From contig NZ_CP047224.1 in the NCBI RefSeq assembly GCF_009856525.1, forward strand, positions 620,001 to 684,000: DNA of 64,000 nucleotides, read 5' to 3'. This DNA comes from Neorickettsia findlayensis (GTDB lineage Bacteria > Pseudomonadota > Alphaproteobacteria > Rickettsiales > Anaplasmataceae). The position numbers were made by a program, and so were the translations under genes. The notes below the pieces were generated by a model. It did no database searches. It was not told the DNA's origin and saw only the letters and a list, made by a program, of their open reading frames with translations. How positions within the stretch are numbered: position 1 is the first letter of the stretch; every line of letters begins with the position of its first letter. Shown here one piece after another: positions 9,634-17,681 of this stretch.

Positions 9634-10253
9634 CAATCACGAGGAAGAATACGCAACATAAACTCCTTAATCTCAAACGCAGTATTGATACGCAACCCTA
9701 AGGCAACTAAAAGCCCCTTTATATAGTACAAGTGGGATCTATAGTGCTCTGGAAGTGCTATTTCATCTTCAGAGGAAGAAGTAATACGGTCAAACAATTT
9801 GAGTCGCTCCTCATCGATTGGGACATCACAAACTACACTGAACTTCAGTTCCATATTGGTTGCGAAAACGTCGATTTTAGCATAGTCAGTAAGCAACCTA
9901 CTTAGAAGTAGCAACGAATGCAACATCAGCATGAAAAATTCGTCCTGAATAGATTCGATACCAAAGTGAAAAACTACTTTTTTCCCTTTATAAAGCAAAT
10001 ACTGCTCAATATCTGCTAATGCTCTCGCACCTTTACTGCCTTGGAGGAACATATATTGTAGGACGCGTAGATTTATTAGCATTCGAGAATTTACCTCAAG
10101 CAACTCATTAAAATCAAAGGCCTTTGGGTCATCTCTATTGACCTCGACCAACAAACTCAATAGAGAAACACAATTACCAAGATCGTGAAAAACACTAGAG
10201 ATTAATAAATTCAATGTATTTTGAGTCTTACAATCCTTGTTAAATATAGACAT
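9633..10253 (-). CDS. chpT: ChpT-like histidine phosphotransferase
   Basis: A 206-residue protein resembling ChpT, the dimeric phosphotransferase that relays phosphate from the CckA kinase to CtrA and CpdR in alphaproteobacterial cell-cycle control. The key stretch is [20 protein letters not shown] (about 16-35), matching the ChpT pattern in which an H-D pair begins the phosphoacceptor helix. H24 would be the phosphorylated residue. A second helix (about 53-70) completes the hairpin, and the C-terminal half has the weak, ATPase-like fold expected, with no N, G1 or G2 boxes of a working kinase. Its stop overlaps the mnmG start. The identification rests on motif and architecture and could be confirmed by profile search. 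Confidence 0.68.
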   Translation of the reverse strand: MSIFNKDCKTQNTLNLLISSVFHDLGNCVSLLSLLVEVNRDDPKAFDFNELLEVNSRMLINLRVLQYMFLQGSKGARALADIEQYLLYKGKKVVFHFGIESIQDEFFMLMLHSLLLLSRLLTDYAKIDVFATNMELKFSVVCDVPIDEERLKLFDRITSSSEDEIALPEHYRSHLYYIKGLLVALGLRINTAFEIKEFMLRILPRD

Positions 10254-10267
10254 CTGATTGACTAGTT

Positions 10268-10281
10268 ACCTCTTGAGAGGT
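10268..10281. promoter_or_regulatory. Interrupted palindrome in divergent promoter region
   Basis: ACCTCT and AGAGGT (10268-10273, 10276-10281) form perfect 6-bp arms around TG. The site lies in the 91 bp between the divergent ChpT-like gene and the coiled-coil gene, 15 bp upstream of the former's start. It could be an operator or a short hairpin in one leader. Confidence 0.3.
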
Positions 10282-10344
10282 TAACATGATCAGAGGGTTT
10301 TTGATACATAACAGCTCAAGCAGTGTAAATATCAGGGGGGTTTT

Positions 10345-10674
10345 ATGGCTGATAACGTAAAAAATGAAGACGCAGACTTAGATTTGGATCTCGAAAATTT
10401 GTCCGAAGAGTATATGCAGTCTGTACAGGAGCAAATTAAAAAATTTACGGAGAATCCAGAAGTCCTCCAGAAAGCTTTGGCTCCGTTTATGAAGCTCCAA
10501 AGTGAATATATGAAGGACCCTGAAAAGCTTGGCAATCTCATGTCTGGTATGGAAGGGACAGGTGAGGATGCATTTAAGACTGAGGTTCAGGAATCGCTGA
10601 AAAAGCTGCGCGCGCGTCTTGCAAAAATGGATAGAAGACTTGACGAGATTATGGCGCTCTTGTCTAACAAATAA
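10345..10674 (+). CDS. Small acidic helical protein of unknown function
   Basis: A 109-residue protein that I do not recognise by name. The N-terminal 25 residues are acidic (NEDADLDLDLENLSEEY), the centre has Met-rich helical text (PFMKLQSEYMKDPEKLG), and the last 30 residues form a likely coiled coil (SLKKLRARLAKMDRRLDEIM). There is no signal peptide or membrane segment. A run of six G at 10335-10340 four bases before the ATG is a strong ribosome-binding site, suggesting good expression. It is followed 39 nt later by lolA and may share its transcript. Confidence 0.6.
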   Translation: MADNVKNEDADLDLDLENLSEEYMQSVQEQIKKFTENPEVLQKALAPFMKLQSEYMKDPEKLGNLMSGMEGTGEDAFKTEVQESLKKLRARLAKMDRRLDEIMALLSNK

Positions 10675-10713
10675 TGCTGAGAGTTTTAGTTCCTCTCTTT
10701 AAGTAGGTATGCA

Positions 10714-11265
10714 GTGTCAGTAAAGGAGTTCGCAGTTTTGTTCTGTGTCTTCCTTTTCTCCTGTGTGCGGGTGTCCCACGCCGTTGATAGTGCTGCGCTG
10801 GTGAATTACCTAGCCTCACTCAGGACGTTTTGTGCTACCTTCGTTCAGCATAACCCTGACGGCACACTAAGTGTTGGAAATCTTTTTCTTTCTATTCCCC
10901 ATAACTTCAGGATTGACTATCATGGGGAAGGTGTCTCTGTGGTGATGAATAAGGGCATGGTAACTTATTATGATGCCGCATTAAAGGAATCCAAGAGCTT
11001 CTTTGTCGGTAAATCGGATCCTCTATTATTGGTAATGTCGGATCTTGGAGCTTTACATAAATATGAACAAGCCGTTGCTGGTGGGCTCTTTTATCTTGGA
11101 AGATCTTCGAAAAATAGGAGATATGTCCTTGTGCTTAGCCATTCTCCACCTGAAATAAGAGAAATACTTCTTGAGGATGAATCTAAACAAATAACAAGAA
11201 TGGTTCTTAGTGATGTGTGCTATAACGGTACTCTTGATAGGAGCGTTTTTGATATAACTAGGTAA
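10714..11265 (+). CDS. lolA: LolA-like outer-membrane lipoprotein carrier
   Basis: Periplasmic carrier that takes lipoproteins from the LolCDE complex to the outer membrane. The 183-residue protein begins with a signal peptide (hydrophobic EFAVLFCVFLFSCVRVSHA, cleavage near residue 23). It then shows the LolA pattern: a leading helix (ALVNYLASLRTFCATFVQ), NLFLSIPHNFRIDYHGEG, then the strands VVMNKGMVTYYDAALKES and SKQITRMVLSDV. The start is a GTG; no in-frame ATG lies near. The family call depends on the overall pattern, since LolA has few invariant residues. Confidence 0.75.
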   Translation: MSVKEFAVLFCVFLFSCVRVSHAVDSAALVNYLASLRTFCATFVQHNPDGTLSVGNLFLSIPHNFRIDYHGEGVSVVMNKGMVTYYDAALKESKSFFVGKSDPLLLVMSDLGALHKYEQAVAGGLFYLGRSSKNRRYVLVLSHSPPEIREILLEDESKQITRMVLSDVCYNGTLDRSVFDITR

Positions 11266-11471
11266 CTTTTTGCCTCAATAGACACACAATTTAAGGCACA
11301 CACTACCAACAGAAAGAGTCCTTATTCATGCCAAAAAATATGGGACAGTTCTGAGCACTTCAGATACCTAAAAAATGAACATCAATTGTGTGCTTACTCT
11401 TTGATATCTTTACGCAGTACACGGACCCTATTCCAACCTAATGTTCATTACTCATTGTCGCTAAAAAAGAT

Positions 11472-11498
11472 TTGACAAAAACAGACTTTCGATAATAT
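11472..11498 (+). promoter_or_regulatory. Sigma-70 promoter for nadD
   Basis: TTGACA at 11472-11477 and TAATAT at 11493-11498 with a 15-bp spacer. Transcription would begin near 11505, which places a TTG start at 11508 at the 5' end and so favours the ATG at 11532 as the nadD start. Confidence 0.5.
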
Positions 11499-11531
11499 TC
11501 TCCGCTTTTGATCACTTACCTATTGTTTCCG

Positions 11532-12068
11532 ATGCCACTGAAAATAGGACTATTAGGGGGATCTTTCAATCCACCACATGCTGGACATTTATATATTTCT
11601 TTGGAGGCACTAAAACGTCTGAATTTGCACCAAGTTTGGTGGCTCTTTTGTAGGAAAAATCCACTCAAGCAGATTTGTTATATTCCCTGTGACATTAGGG
11701 TTGAAATGGCTCGTACATTGATAGGTATTAATAAGAAAATTAAGCTCATTAATAGTGATGACGTATACACCTATAAGACTCTCAGGAAGTTAACTTCTCA
11801 ATATCCGCATCATGATTTCACATGGATTGCCGGCATGGACAGCATAATGACAATTCATGCATGGGAAAATTGGAAAGAAATTCTTCGAAAAGTCAGATTT
11901 GCAATTTTTGACAGAGAAAACTTCCTCCACAAATGCATGAGATCAAGATTTATTTTATGTGTTGATAGAAAACGCGTTTCACCCGTACTAATTAAGAAAA
12001 AAAATATTTCGTCAACTTTACTCCGCAGTAAAAACGAATGGTACAAACATGTTTCCGAATCTAATTGA
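11532..12068 (+). CDS. nadD: Nicotinate-nucleotide adenylyltransferase
   Basis: Adenylates nicotinate mononucleotide in NAD synthesis. The nucleotidyltransferase signature GGSFNPPHAGH is at residues 8-18 and the C-terminal ISSTLLRS matches the second ATP-binding motif (ISSTxIR). In between are KIGLLGG, WLFCRKNPLK and FTWIAGMDSI, all in family order. From the ATG at 11532 the protein has 178 residues, slightly shorter than typical. An upstream TTG at 11508 is less likely given the promoter. Transcribed alone. Confidence 0.9.
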   Translation: MPLKIGLLGGSFNPPHAGHLYISLEALKRLNLHQVWWLFCRKNPLKQICYIPCDIRVEMARTLIGINKKIKLINSDDVYTYKTLRKLTSQYPHHDFTWIAGMDSIMTIHAWENWKEILRKVRFAIFDRENFLHKCMRSRFILCVDRKRVSPVLIKKKNISSTLLRSKNEWYKHVSESN

Positions 12069-12540
12069 AACAATACGATGAATATATAAGGATTCAATCC
12101 TATAATCCAAACCTCAAAATTAGGATTATAGCATCTATAAGCATTTACCCTGGTACACAACCTATCATGATGCTATTTAGAGTCTGCATAGCTGACTAGG
12201 TAAGTGTGAAGTATAAATAATTCAAAGAATGATGACACGGCACAATAAAACCATGTCCAATAATGTGAGAATAGACACTGTAATATCAGGTGTTCAATAA
12301 ACAACTTCAGCACAAAACTATGTACACGGCAAACATAAAATGCTCTGTGAGATACCCACACGTAAGAAGTCGGTGTACCACAATAAAGGATACTATCACC
12401 TTAGAAAAAGCCGAACTGAAAAAATGGAAGAAACTCGCATAAACCTCTCCTAGCACCCGGAACCTGAAAGCATCGAAAAGCCTACAAGATCCCTGTAGAA
12501 TATACATGAAAACCACTTCATCGAAACAAATTGTAGAAGA
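12069..12540. other. Gene-free interval with alternative hairpins (nadD-recJ)
   Basis: This 472-bp interval has no convincing gene. Frames on the minus strand are short, aromatic-rich and lack ribosome-binding sites. Near its left end, 12089-12094 pairs with 12096-12101 (AGGATT/AATCCT) and 12100-12108 pairs with 12123-12131 (CTATAATCC/GGATTATAG, 14-nt loop). The two hairpins share bases 12100-12101, so they can compete. They lie 20-60 nt after the nadD stop and could end that transcript. The rest shows nothing I can name. Confidence 0.4.
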
Positions 12541-14277
12541 ATGATGCAAAACCTCAGGACATCAATTAAGGGAAGTATTTGGGTTCACAATCCCATACCA
12601 TATAAAGAACTACTCTTCCTAAGACAAAAATTTGGACTGTCACTAACAGTTGCATCAGTTTTGTACAATCGTGTCGAAGCAGATGATGATATAGCAAATT
12701 TCCTTGATCCGAAACTCAAACATACTTTACCGGATCCATTTAGCCTGCTTGGAATGAAAGAAGCAATAGAAAGGATACTGGAAGCAATATCTGAAGATGA
12801 GAAAATTGTTATCTATGGTGATTACGACGTTGACGGTGCAACCTCATCCGCGCTTTTGAAAAATTACTTCAGAGAGATAGGTAAAAAGGTTGACGTATAT
12901 ATTCCAGATAGAATTACTGAGGGTTATGGGCCAAACAAAGCTGCATTTACTCAACTGAAAAAAGAAGGATACACACTATGCATTACAGTAGACTGCGGTA
13001 CCCTAGCTCACACTGAAATAGAAGTGGCAAACACAATTGGCCTGGACGTAATAGTTGTAGACCATCACATAAGTGCAGATGTAATACCTCCAGCCACGGC
13101 TGTAATTAATCCAAATAGAATTGACCAGCCTAATGTACCGTATACTGAGCACTTAGCAGCCGTCGGGGTATCGTTCCTGCTCCTTATAGGATTAAATGTT
13201 ATCCTCAGGACTAAAGGCTTTTTTGATAATAAAAGCGAACCTAACCTTATAAATTATCTAGATCTCGTCGCATTAGGTACAGTCTGCGACGTCGTTAGAC
13301 TTACCGGAATCAACAGAGCTTTTGTTAAACAAGGACTGAAAGTTATCAATCAAAGAAGAAATTTGGGATTACGGACACTTACTCACGAACTCAAGCTCTT
13401 CAATACATTAGATACGTATCACTTAGGCTATATAATAGGACCACACATAAACGCAGGAGGGAGAATATCTCAATCTTCGTTAGGAAGTAGGTTACTATCG
13501 ACACAAAATCCTGCTGAGGCAGAAGAGATAGCTACAACTCTCTGTGTTTTAAATCTCAAAAGAAAAGAAATTGAAAAGACAGCACTCCAGGAAGTTATTA
13601 CTCAAGTAGAGAAGACAAACAAGAAGATCATTCTTGCAGCAAGTGCGAATTGGCACCAGGGAATAATAGGAATAGTCGCTTCCAGGATCAAAGAGCGTTA
13701 CCATCTTCCGACAATTATTCTCAGTATTGACGGAAACATAGCTAAGGCAAGCGCACGATCAATAAAGGGCGCAAACATAGGAGTGGCAGTGATAGCTGCA
13801 AAAGAAAGTGGCTTAATAATAGAAGGTGGAGGTCATAAAATGGCAGCTGGCTTCTCATGTGCGGTAGAAAAAATTCCAGCAATAAGAGAGTTTTTTGAAG
13901 AGTACTTCAAAGAGGTAGACACACAAGAAAGCATCCGTATTGATAGCGAGCTTTACATCGATACAATTACTAGTGACCTTTGTGAGGACCTGAAAATTTT
14001 AGCACCTCACGGTTCGGGCAATCCCGAACCCAAATTTGTGCTAAAGAATGTGAGAATCGTCACTAGCCGGATTATTAGTGAGGATGGACATATCGCCTGC
14101 ACACTGAGAGATGCAAGGACACACACAAGCATTCGCGGGATTGCGTTTAGAGCAGATCCCGTGCTAAAAGAGGCAATCCTAAATTGTGAAGTTACAAGCC
14201 TTCTTGTAAAGATAAAAGCTGACAGTCTTGGATATAGCAGCAAACCCCAGGTGATCATAGAAGATGCGTCGACTTAA
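12541..14277 (+). CDS. recJ: Single-stranded-DNA-specific exonuclease RecJ
   Basis: 5'-3' exonuclease of recombination and mismatch repair. The DHH-family motifs are clear: VIYGDYDVDGATSSALL (about 90-106), CITVDCG (about 155), VVDHHIS (about 172-178) and the LDLVALGTVCDVV segment (about 241-253). The DHHA1 motif GGGHKMAAGFS (about 430-440) follows and the OB-type C-terminal domain is present. The 578-residue length is normal. It begins with tandem ATG codons. No other repair gene is adjacent. Confidence 0.93.
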   Translation: MMQNLRTSIKGSIWVHNPIPYKELLFLRQKFGLSLTVASVLYNRVEADDDIANFLDPKLKHTLPDPFSLLGMKEAIERILEAISEDEKIVIYGDYDVDGATSSALLKNYFREIGKKVDVYIPDRITEGYGPNKAAFTQLKKEGYTLCITVDCGTLAHTEIEVANTIGLDVIVVDHHISADVIPPATAVINPNRIDQPNVPYTEHLAAVGVSFLLLIGLNVILRTKGFFDNKSEPNLINYLDLVALGTVCDVVRLTGINRAFVKQGLKVINQRRNLGLRTLTHELKLFNTLDTYHLGYIIGPHINAGGRISQSSLGSRLLSTQNPAEAEEIATTLCVLNLKRKEIEKTALQEVITQVEKTNKKIILAASANWHQGIIGIVASRIKERYHLPTIILSIDGNIAKASARSIKGANIGVAVIAAKESGLIIEGGGHKMAAGFSCAVEKIPAIREFFEEYFKEVDTQESIRIDSELYIDTITSDLCEDLKILAPHGSGNPEPKFVLKNVRIVTSRIISEDGHIACTLRDARTHTSIRGIAFRADPVLKEAILNCEVTSLLVKIKADSLGYSSKPQVIIEDAST

Positions 14278-14680
14278 ATAGCCAAGTACTGCCCTAAACC
14301 CAGTGCACTTCTCTGGAAGAAAGAAATTATGAAAATTTGACAGACTGAGCAGTAATACCTGGGTACATATCTACCACATCATTTGGTCGACCTGCATCAC
14401 ACTCCAGTTGAACTTGTGAGAGTGATGTCTACATGGAAATGCTAAGCTTGTATAACATGAGTGTTGCAATAATGTGTTCGGTATTTGGAATGAAGTTATG
14501 CATAAATGCTAACACTCACACAGCAGAAACTCTTCAAGTATACATGCAGCAAGTATTACAAAAGGATCGACCGAAAATAAATCACCTTGTCTACTTAAAC
14601 ACTAAACATAAAAAGGACATTCAATATTATGACTTTCTCTCCAACCTTTTGTATAATTTCGCTTTAAGACAGAGAGAACC
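14278..14680. other. Gene-free interval with nuoF promoter
   Basis: No gene is supported in these 403 bp. A 102-codon plus-strand frame (14433-14741) runs into nuoF out of frame and has no recognisable features. Near the right end a good promoter stands out: ATGACT (14629-14634) and an exact TATAAT (14652-14657) separated by 17 bp, giving a leader of about 17 nt before the nuoF ATG. Confidence 0.5.
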
Positions 14681-15922
14681 ATGCTCAAACCAAAAGATAG
14701 GATCTTTAGCAATATACAAAGAAGAGAAGGCATCACATTAAGTGAGGCGCTCAAACGCGGTGATTGGAAGGACACCAAACAATTTCTTGATAAGGAACCT
14801 GAATGGATCATAGAAGAAGTTAAAAAATCCGGCCTAAGAGGAAGAGGAGGTGCGGGTTTCCCTACAGGAATAAAGTGGAGCTTCATGCCAAAGGAGAAAG
14901 AGACTGGCAAACCGTCTTATCTAGTGGTCAATGCAGACGAATCGGAGCCGGGCACATGTAAAGATAGGGACATAATACGTTTCGAGCCACACAAACTCAT
15001 CGAAGGAATAGTATTAGCAAGCCATGCGATGCGTATAGACGTATCGTATATTTACATACGTGGGGAGTTCTATAACGAATCTCTTGTTCTAGAAAGGGTT
15101 ATACAGGAAGCGATGGATGCACATCTTATTCCTGAGCAACTCAAGATTTTTGTTCATAGAGGTGCTGGAGCCTACATTTGTGGTGAAGAAACAGCCTTGC
15201 TAGAATCACTTGAAGGAAAGCGAGGCATGCCAAGAATGAAACCCCCTTTCCCAGCTGGATGTGGATTGTACGGTAAGCCCACCACGATAAATAATGTGGA
15301 AAGTATCGCTTCGGTCCCTACAATACTGAAAAGGGGTGGCGATTGGTTTGCAAGTCTCGGCGTCAAAAACAGCTGTGGTACAAAAATATTTTGTATCTCC
15401 GGTCACGTAAACAAGCCATGTAATGTCGAAGAGGCATTGGGAGTACCACTAAAACTTTTGATTGATGAGTACGCAGGTGGTGTCATAGGTGGCTGGGACA
15501 ACCTTCTCGCAGTGATACCGGGAGGATCATCAGTACCAATGATTACTAAGGAAGTTGCAGAAACAGTCACAATGGATTTTGATTCCCTAAGAGCGGCAGG
15601 CTCTGCACTTGGAACTGGCGGCATCATCGTAATGAATAAAGAAACTGACATAATACGTGCCATAGAAAGACTTTCACACTTTTATATGCATGAATCATGT
15701 GGCCAATGCACACCTTGCCGAGAAGGTACAGGCTGGCTGTGGAGCATAATGAAACAATTAAGTGAAGGTAAGGGAAAAAAATCCGATGTTGATTTCTTAT
15801 TACAGCTTACCAAACAAATTGAGGGAAACACCATATGTGCATTAGGTGACGCGGCTTCCTGGCCTGTACAAGGTCTTATAAAGAACTTCAGGAGCGAGAT
15901 AGAAGCGCGTCAAAAGGAATGA
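14681..15922 (+). CDS. nuoF: NADH-quinone oxidoreductase subunit F
   Basis: FMN- and NADH-binding subunit of respiratory complex I, carrying cluster N3. The glycine-rich [14 protein letters not shown] (about 52-65) binds [22 protein letters not shown] (about 165-179) follows. The [4Fe-4S] ligands are in [14 protein letters not shown], with the fourth cysteine in ICALGDAA. The 413-residue length is typical of mitochondrial/alphaproteobacterial NuoF. It stands apart from other nuo genes, as is common in Rickettsiales where the operon is split. Confidence 0.96.
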   Translation: MLKPKDRIFSNIQRREGITLSEALKRGDWKDTKQFLDKEPEWIIEEVKKSGLRGRGGAGFPTGIKWSFMPKEKETGKPSYLVVNADESEPGTCKDRDIIRFEPHKLIEGIVLASHAMRIDVSYIYIRGEFYNESLVLERVIQEAMDAHLIPEQLKIFVHRGAGAYICGEETALLESLEGKRGMPRMKPPFPAGCGLYGKPTTINNVESIASVPTILKRGGDWFASLGVKNSCGTKIFCISGHVNKPCNVEEALGVPLKLLIDEYAGGVIGGWDNLLAVIPGGSSVPMITKEVAETVTMDFDSLRAAGSALGTGGIIVMNKETDIIRAIERLSHFYMHESCGQCTPCREGTGWLWSIMKQLSEGKGKKSDVDFLLQLTKQIEGNTICALGDAASWPVQGLIKNFRSEIEARQKE

Positions 15923-15980
15923 CATACCTGTTTTGCTCAGGGGCGATAAAGGAGCGGTCACTTGATTCGAGGAGAGCAGC

Positions 15981-17291
15981 TTAAGAGAGACAGACCTCGA
16001 TCTCACCGTAACTAGCAATGTCACGAAAAAGAAATAGTGATCCACATAACAAAATCTTTTTGCTAGCTGAATCTCTACCAAGAATATGCCGGAACGCATC
16101 TTCAAGAGAAGAACTTTTTCTACATTCCAAGCCTAACTCAAGAATAGGCTGTTCAATTTCTTGAATCGTCTTACTCCGTGGTTCACCCTGCACACACACT
16201 ACTGAGATGCTTTCGATATTCGGAAGGAGATGAGATACAAATTCTTTTGTATCCTTATCTCTTGTCATACCAAGAATGATATGGACCTGCTCTTTATTCA
16301 ACCAAGCAGAAATTGTACTAGCTCCAGAAGGGTTATGCGCTCCATCCATGTAAAACTCCCAGCCTTCTGGAAGCATATTAACAAGCTTATTGCTTTTGCC
16401 ACGTATTAACTGCAATCTAGCTGGCCAATTCGCATTTCTAATACCAACACTGACACTCTCAACACTAATTGCATCGTAAGTGTACCTACTACTCAAGATA
16501 GTTGCTGCAGCAATTGCATTACCTGCGTTCCCAATTTGGTGTAAGCCTCTCAAATTAGGAAGTGGATATTCCTCTACATGTGAACCAACACTAAACTGTA
16601 ACGTTTTCCCAGCACTTACGACTTCCCACTCGTGGCCTTGCCTAAAAACAGGAGCTCTTTTACTCTTTGCAACATCCTGTATAACTTCCATGGCTTCACT
16701 ATGTTGTTTTGCAATAACACAGGGAACTCCTTCCTTGATAATACCAGCTTTTTCATATGCAATTTGAGCAATAGTTTCACCTAAATAATGAGTGTGATCA
16801 AAATCTATTGCCGTGATAATCGTCACTAACGGCTTAGGAAAAACATTTGTTGCATCTAGCCTACCTCCCATTCCCGTCTCAATCAGGCAGCAATCAGCAT
16901 TACTACGCGAGAAGGCCAAAATCGCGGCAAGGGTTGTCCCTTCAAAAAAAGTTAGCTTTTCACCTTCGGAAGCAATTCTCACATCCTCCAGTACATTATA
17001 TAGAACTTTATCACTTATTTCCCTGTCACGGAGAACTATACGTTCGTTAAAGTACCTCAGGTGTGGTGAGGTACAAACATCTACTGAATAGCACGAAGCT
17101 TGGAGTATTGCTCTAAGAAAAGCTATCGTAGAACCTTTACCATTCGTACCAGCAACATGCACGACCTGTTGCATAGATAAATGAGGATCACCAAGCTTCT
17201 TCAAAACACTTACTACCCTGCATAATCCCAAATCAATTTCAGTAGGCCTAGCACCTAAAGGCTTAGGCCAATGTGGCATATACACACTCAT
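15981..17291 (-). CDS. folC: Folylpolyglutamate synthase / dihydrofolate synthase
   Basis: Mur-ligase-family enzyme that joins glutamate to dihydropteroate and to folates. The ATP-binding AGTNGKGST is near residue 47-55. Further family motifs are TSPHLRYFNERI (about 75-86), GMGGRLDATNV, DFDHTHYLG and the C-terminal MDGAHNPSGA. The 436-residue length is normal. The ATG at 17291 gives the usual N-terminal extension with LGLCRV. Its presence implies that the cell at least retains and polyglutamylates folate. It converges with nuoF across 58 bp. Confidence 0.94.
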   Translation of the reverse strand: MSVYMPHWPKPLGARPTEIDLGLCRVVSVLKKLGDPHLSMQQVVHVAGTNGKGSTIAFLRAILQASCYSVDVCTSPHLRYFNERIVLRDREISDKVLYNVLEDVRIASEGEKLTFFEGTTLAAILAFSRSNADCCLIETGMGGRLDATNVFPKPLVTIITAIDFDHTHYLGETIAQIAYEKAGIIKEGVPCVIAKQHSEAMEVIQDVAKSKRAPVFRQGHEWEVVSAGKTLQFSVGSHVEEYPLPNLRGLHQIGNAGNAIAAATILSSRYTYDAISVESVSVGIRNANWPARLQLIRGKSNKLVNMLPEGWEFYMDGAHNPSGASTISAWLNKEQVHIILGMTRDKDTKEFVSHLLPNIESISVVCVQGEPRSKTIQEIEQPILELGLECRKSSSLEDAFRHILGRDSASKKILLCGSLFLFRDIASYGEIEVCLS

Positions 17292-17434
17292 CAGCTACGG
17301 GAACCAGACAAAAAAGAGCCAGAGGAGTCTAACACAGATACAGTCTTCGTACTATCAATTTATCTTATCTTAATGTATTAACCAATGAGCAAAATACTTT
17401 TCTGACATCGGTGTATTTCGCGCAAAGAACATTT

Positions 17435-17503
17435 AAAGCTCTCTGTGGTGCTTTAAATATCAGGTTACATCCTCCCACATCAAAAAGCTCTCTGTAGTGC
17501 TTT
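17435..17503. repeat. Tandem 20-bp hairpin repeat downstream of mnmE
   Basis: Positions 17435-17454 and 17484-17503 carry the same 20-bp unit with one mismatch (G/A at the 13th base). Each unit has AAAGC and GCTTT ends that pair around a 10-nt loop. Read on the minus strand, in the direction of mnmE transcription, the first unit ends in GCTTTTT, like an intrinsic terminator, and the second follows 29 bp later. The surrounding 390-bp interval (17292-17681) has no gene that I can support. Confidence 0.55.
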
Positions 17504-17681
17504 CACCAGTACATAAAAGATATCCTTAACACTAAACGTCAACCATGCAAAAACAGCTCGAACTCTCTATAGCAACACAGACTAAAGGACAATTTGTAAA
17601 ACAGAAAAGAAATATGTTGTTTGGCATGGCAATGTTTTTGCAGTAATACAGACAATCTACCAAACAAATAACAAAATGACC

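Noticed and set aside
12173-12549. Two overlapping minus-strand frames in the nadD-recJ interval
   Set aside because: Composition is aromatic-rich and atypical, with no ribosome-binding site and no recognisable motif.
14433-14741. 102-codon plus-strand frame ahead of nuoF
   Set aside because: It overlaps nuoF out of frame, has no ribosome-binding site and contains the nuoF promoter.
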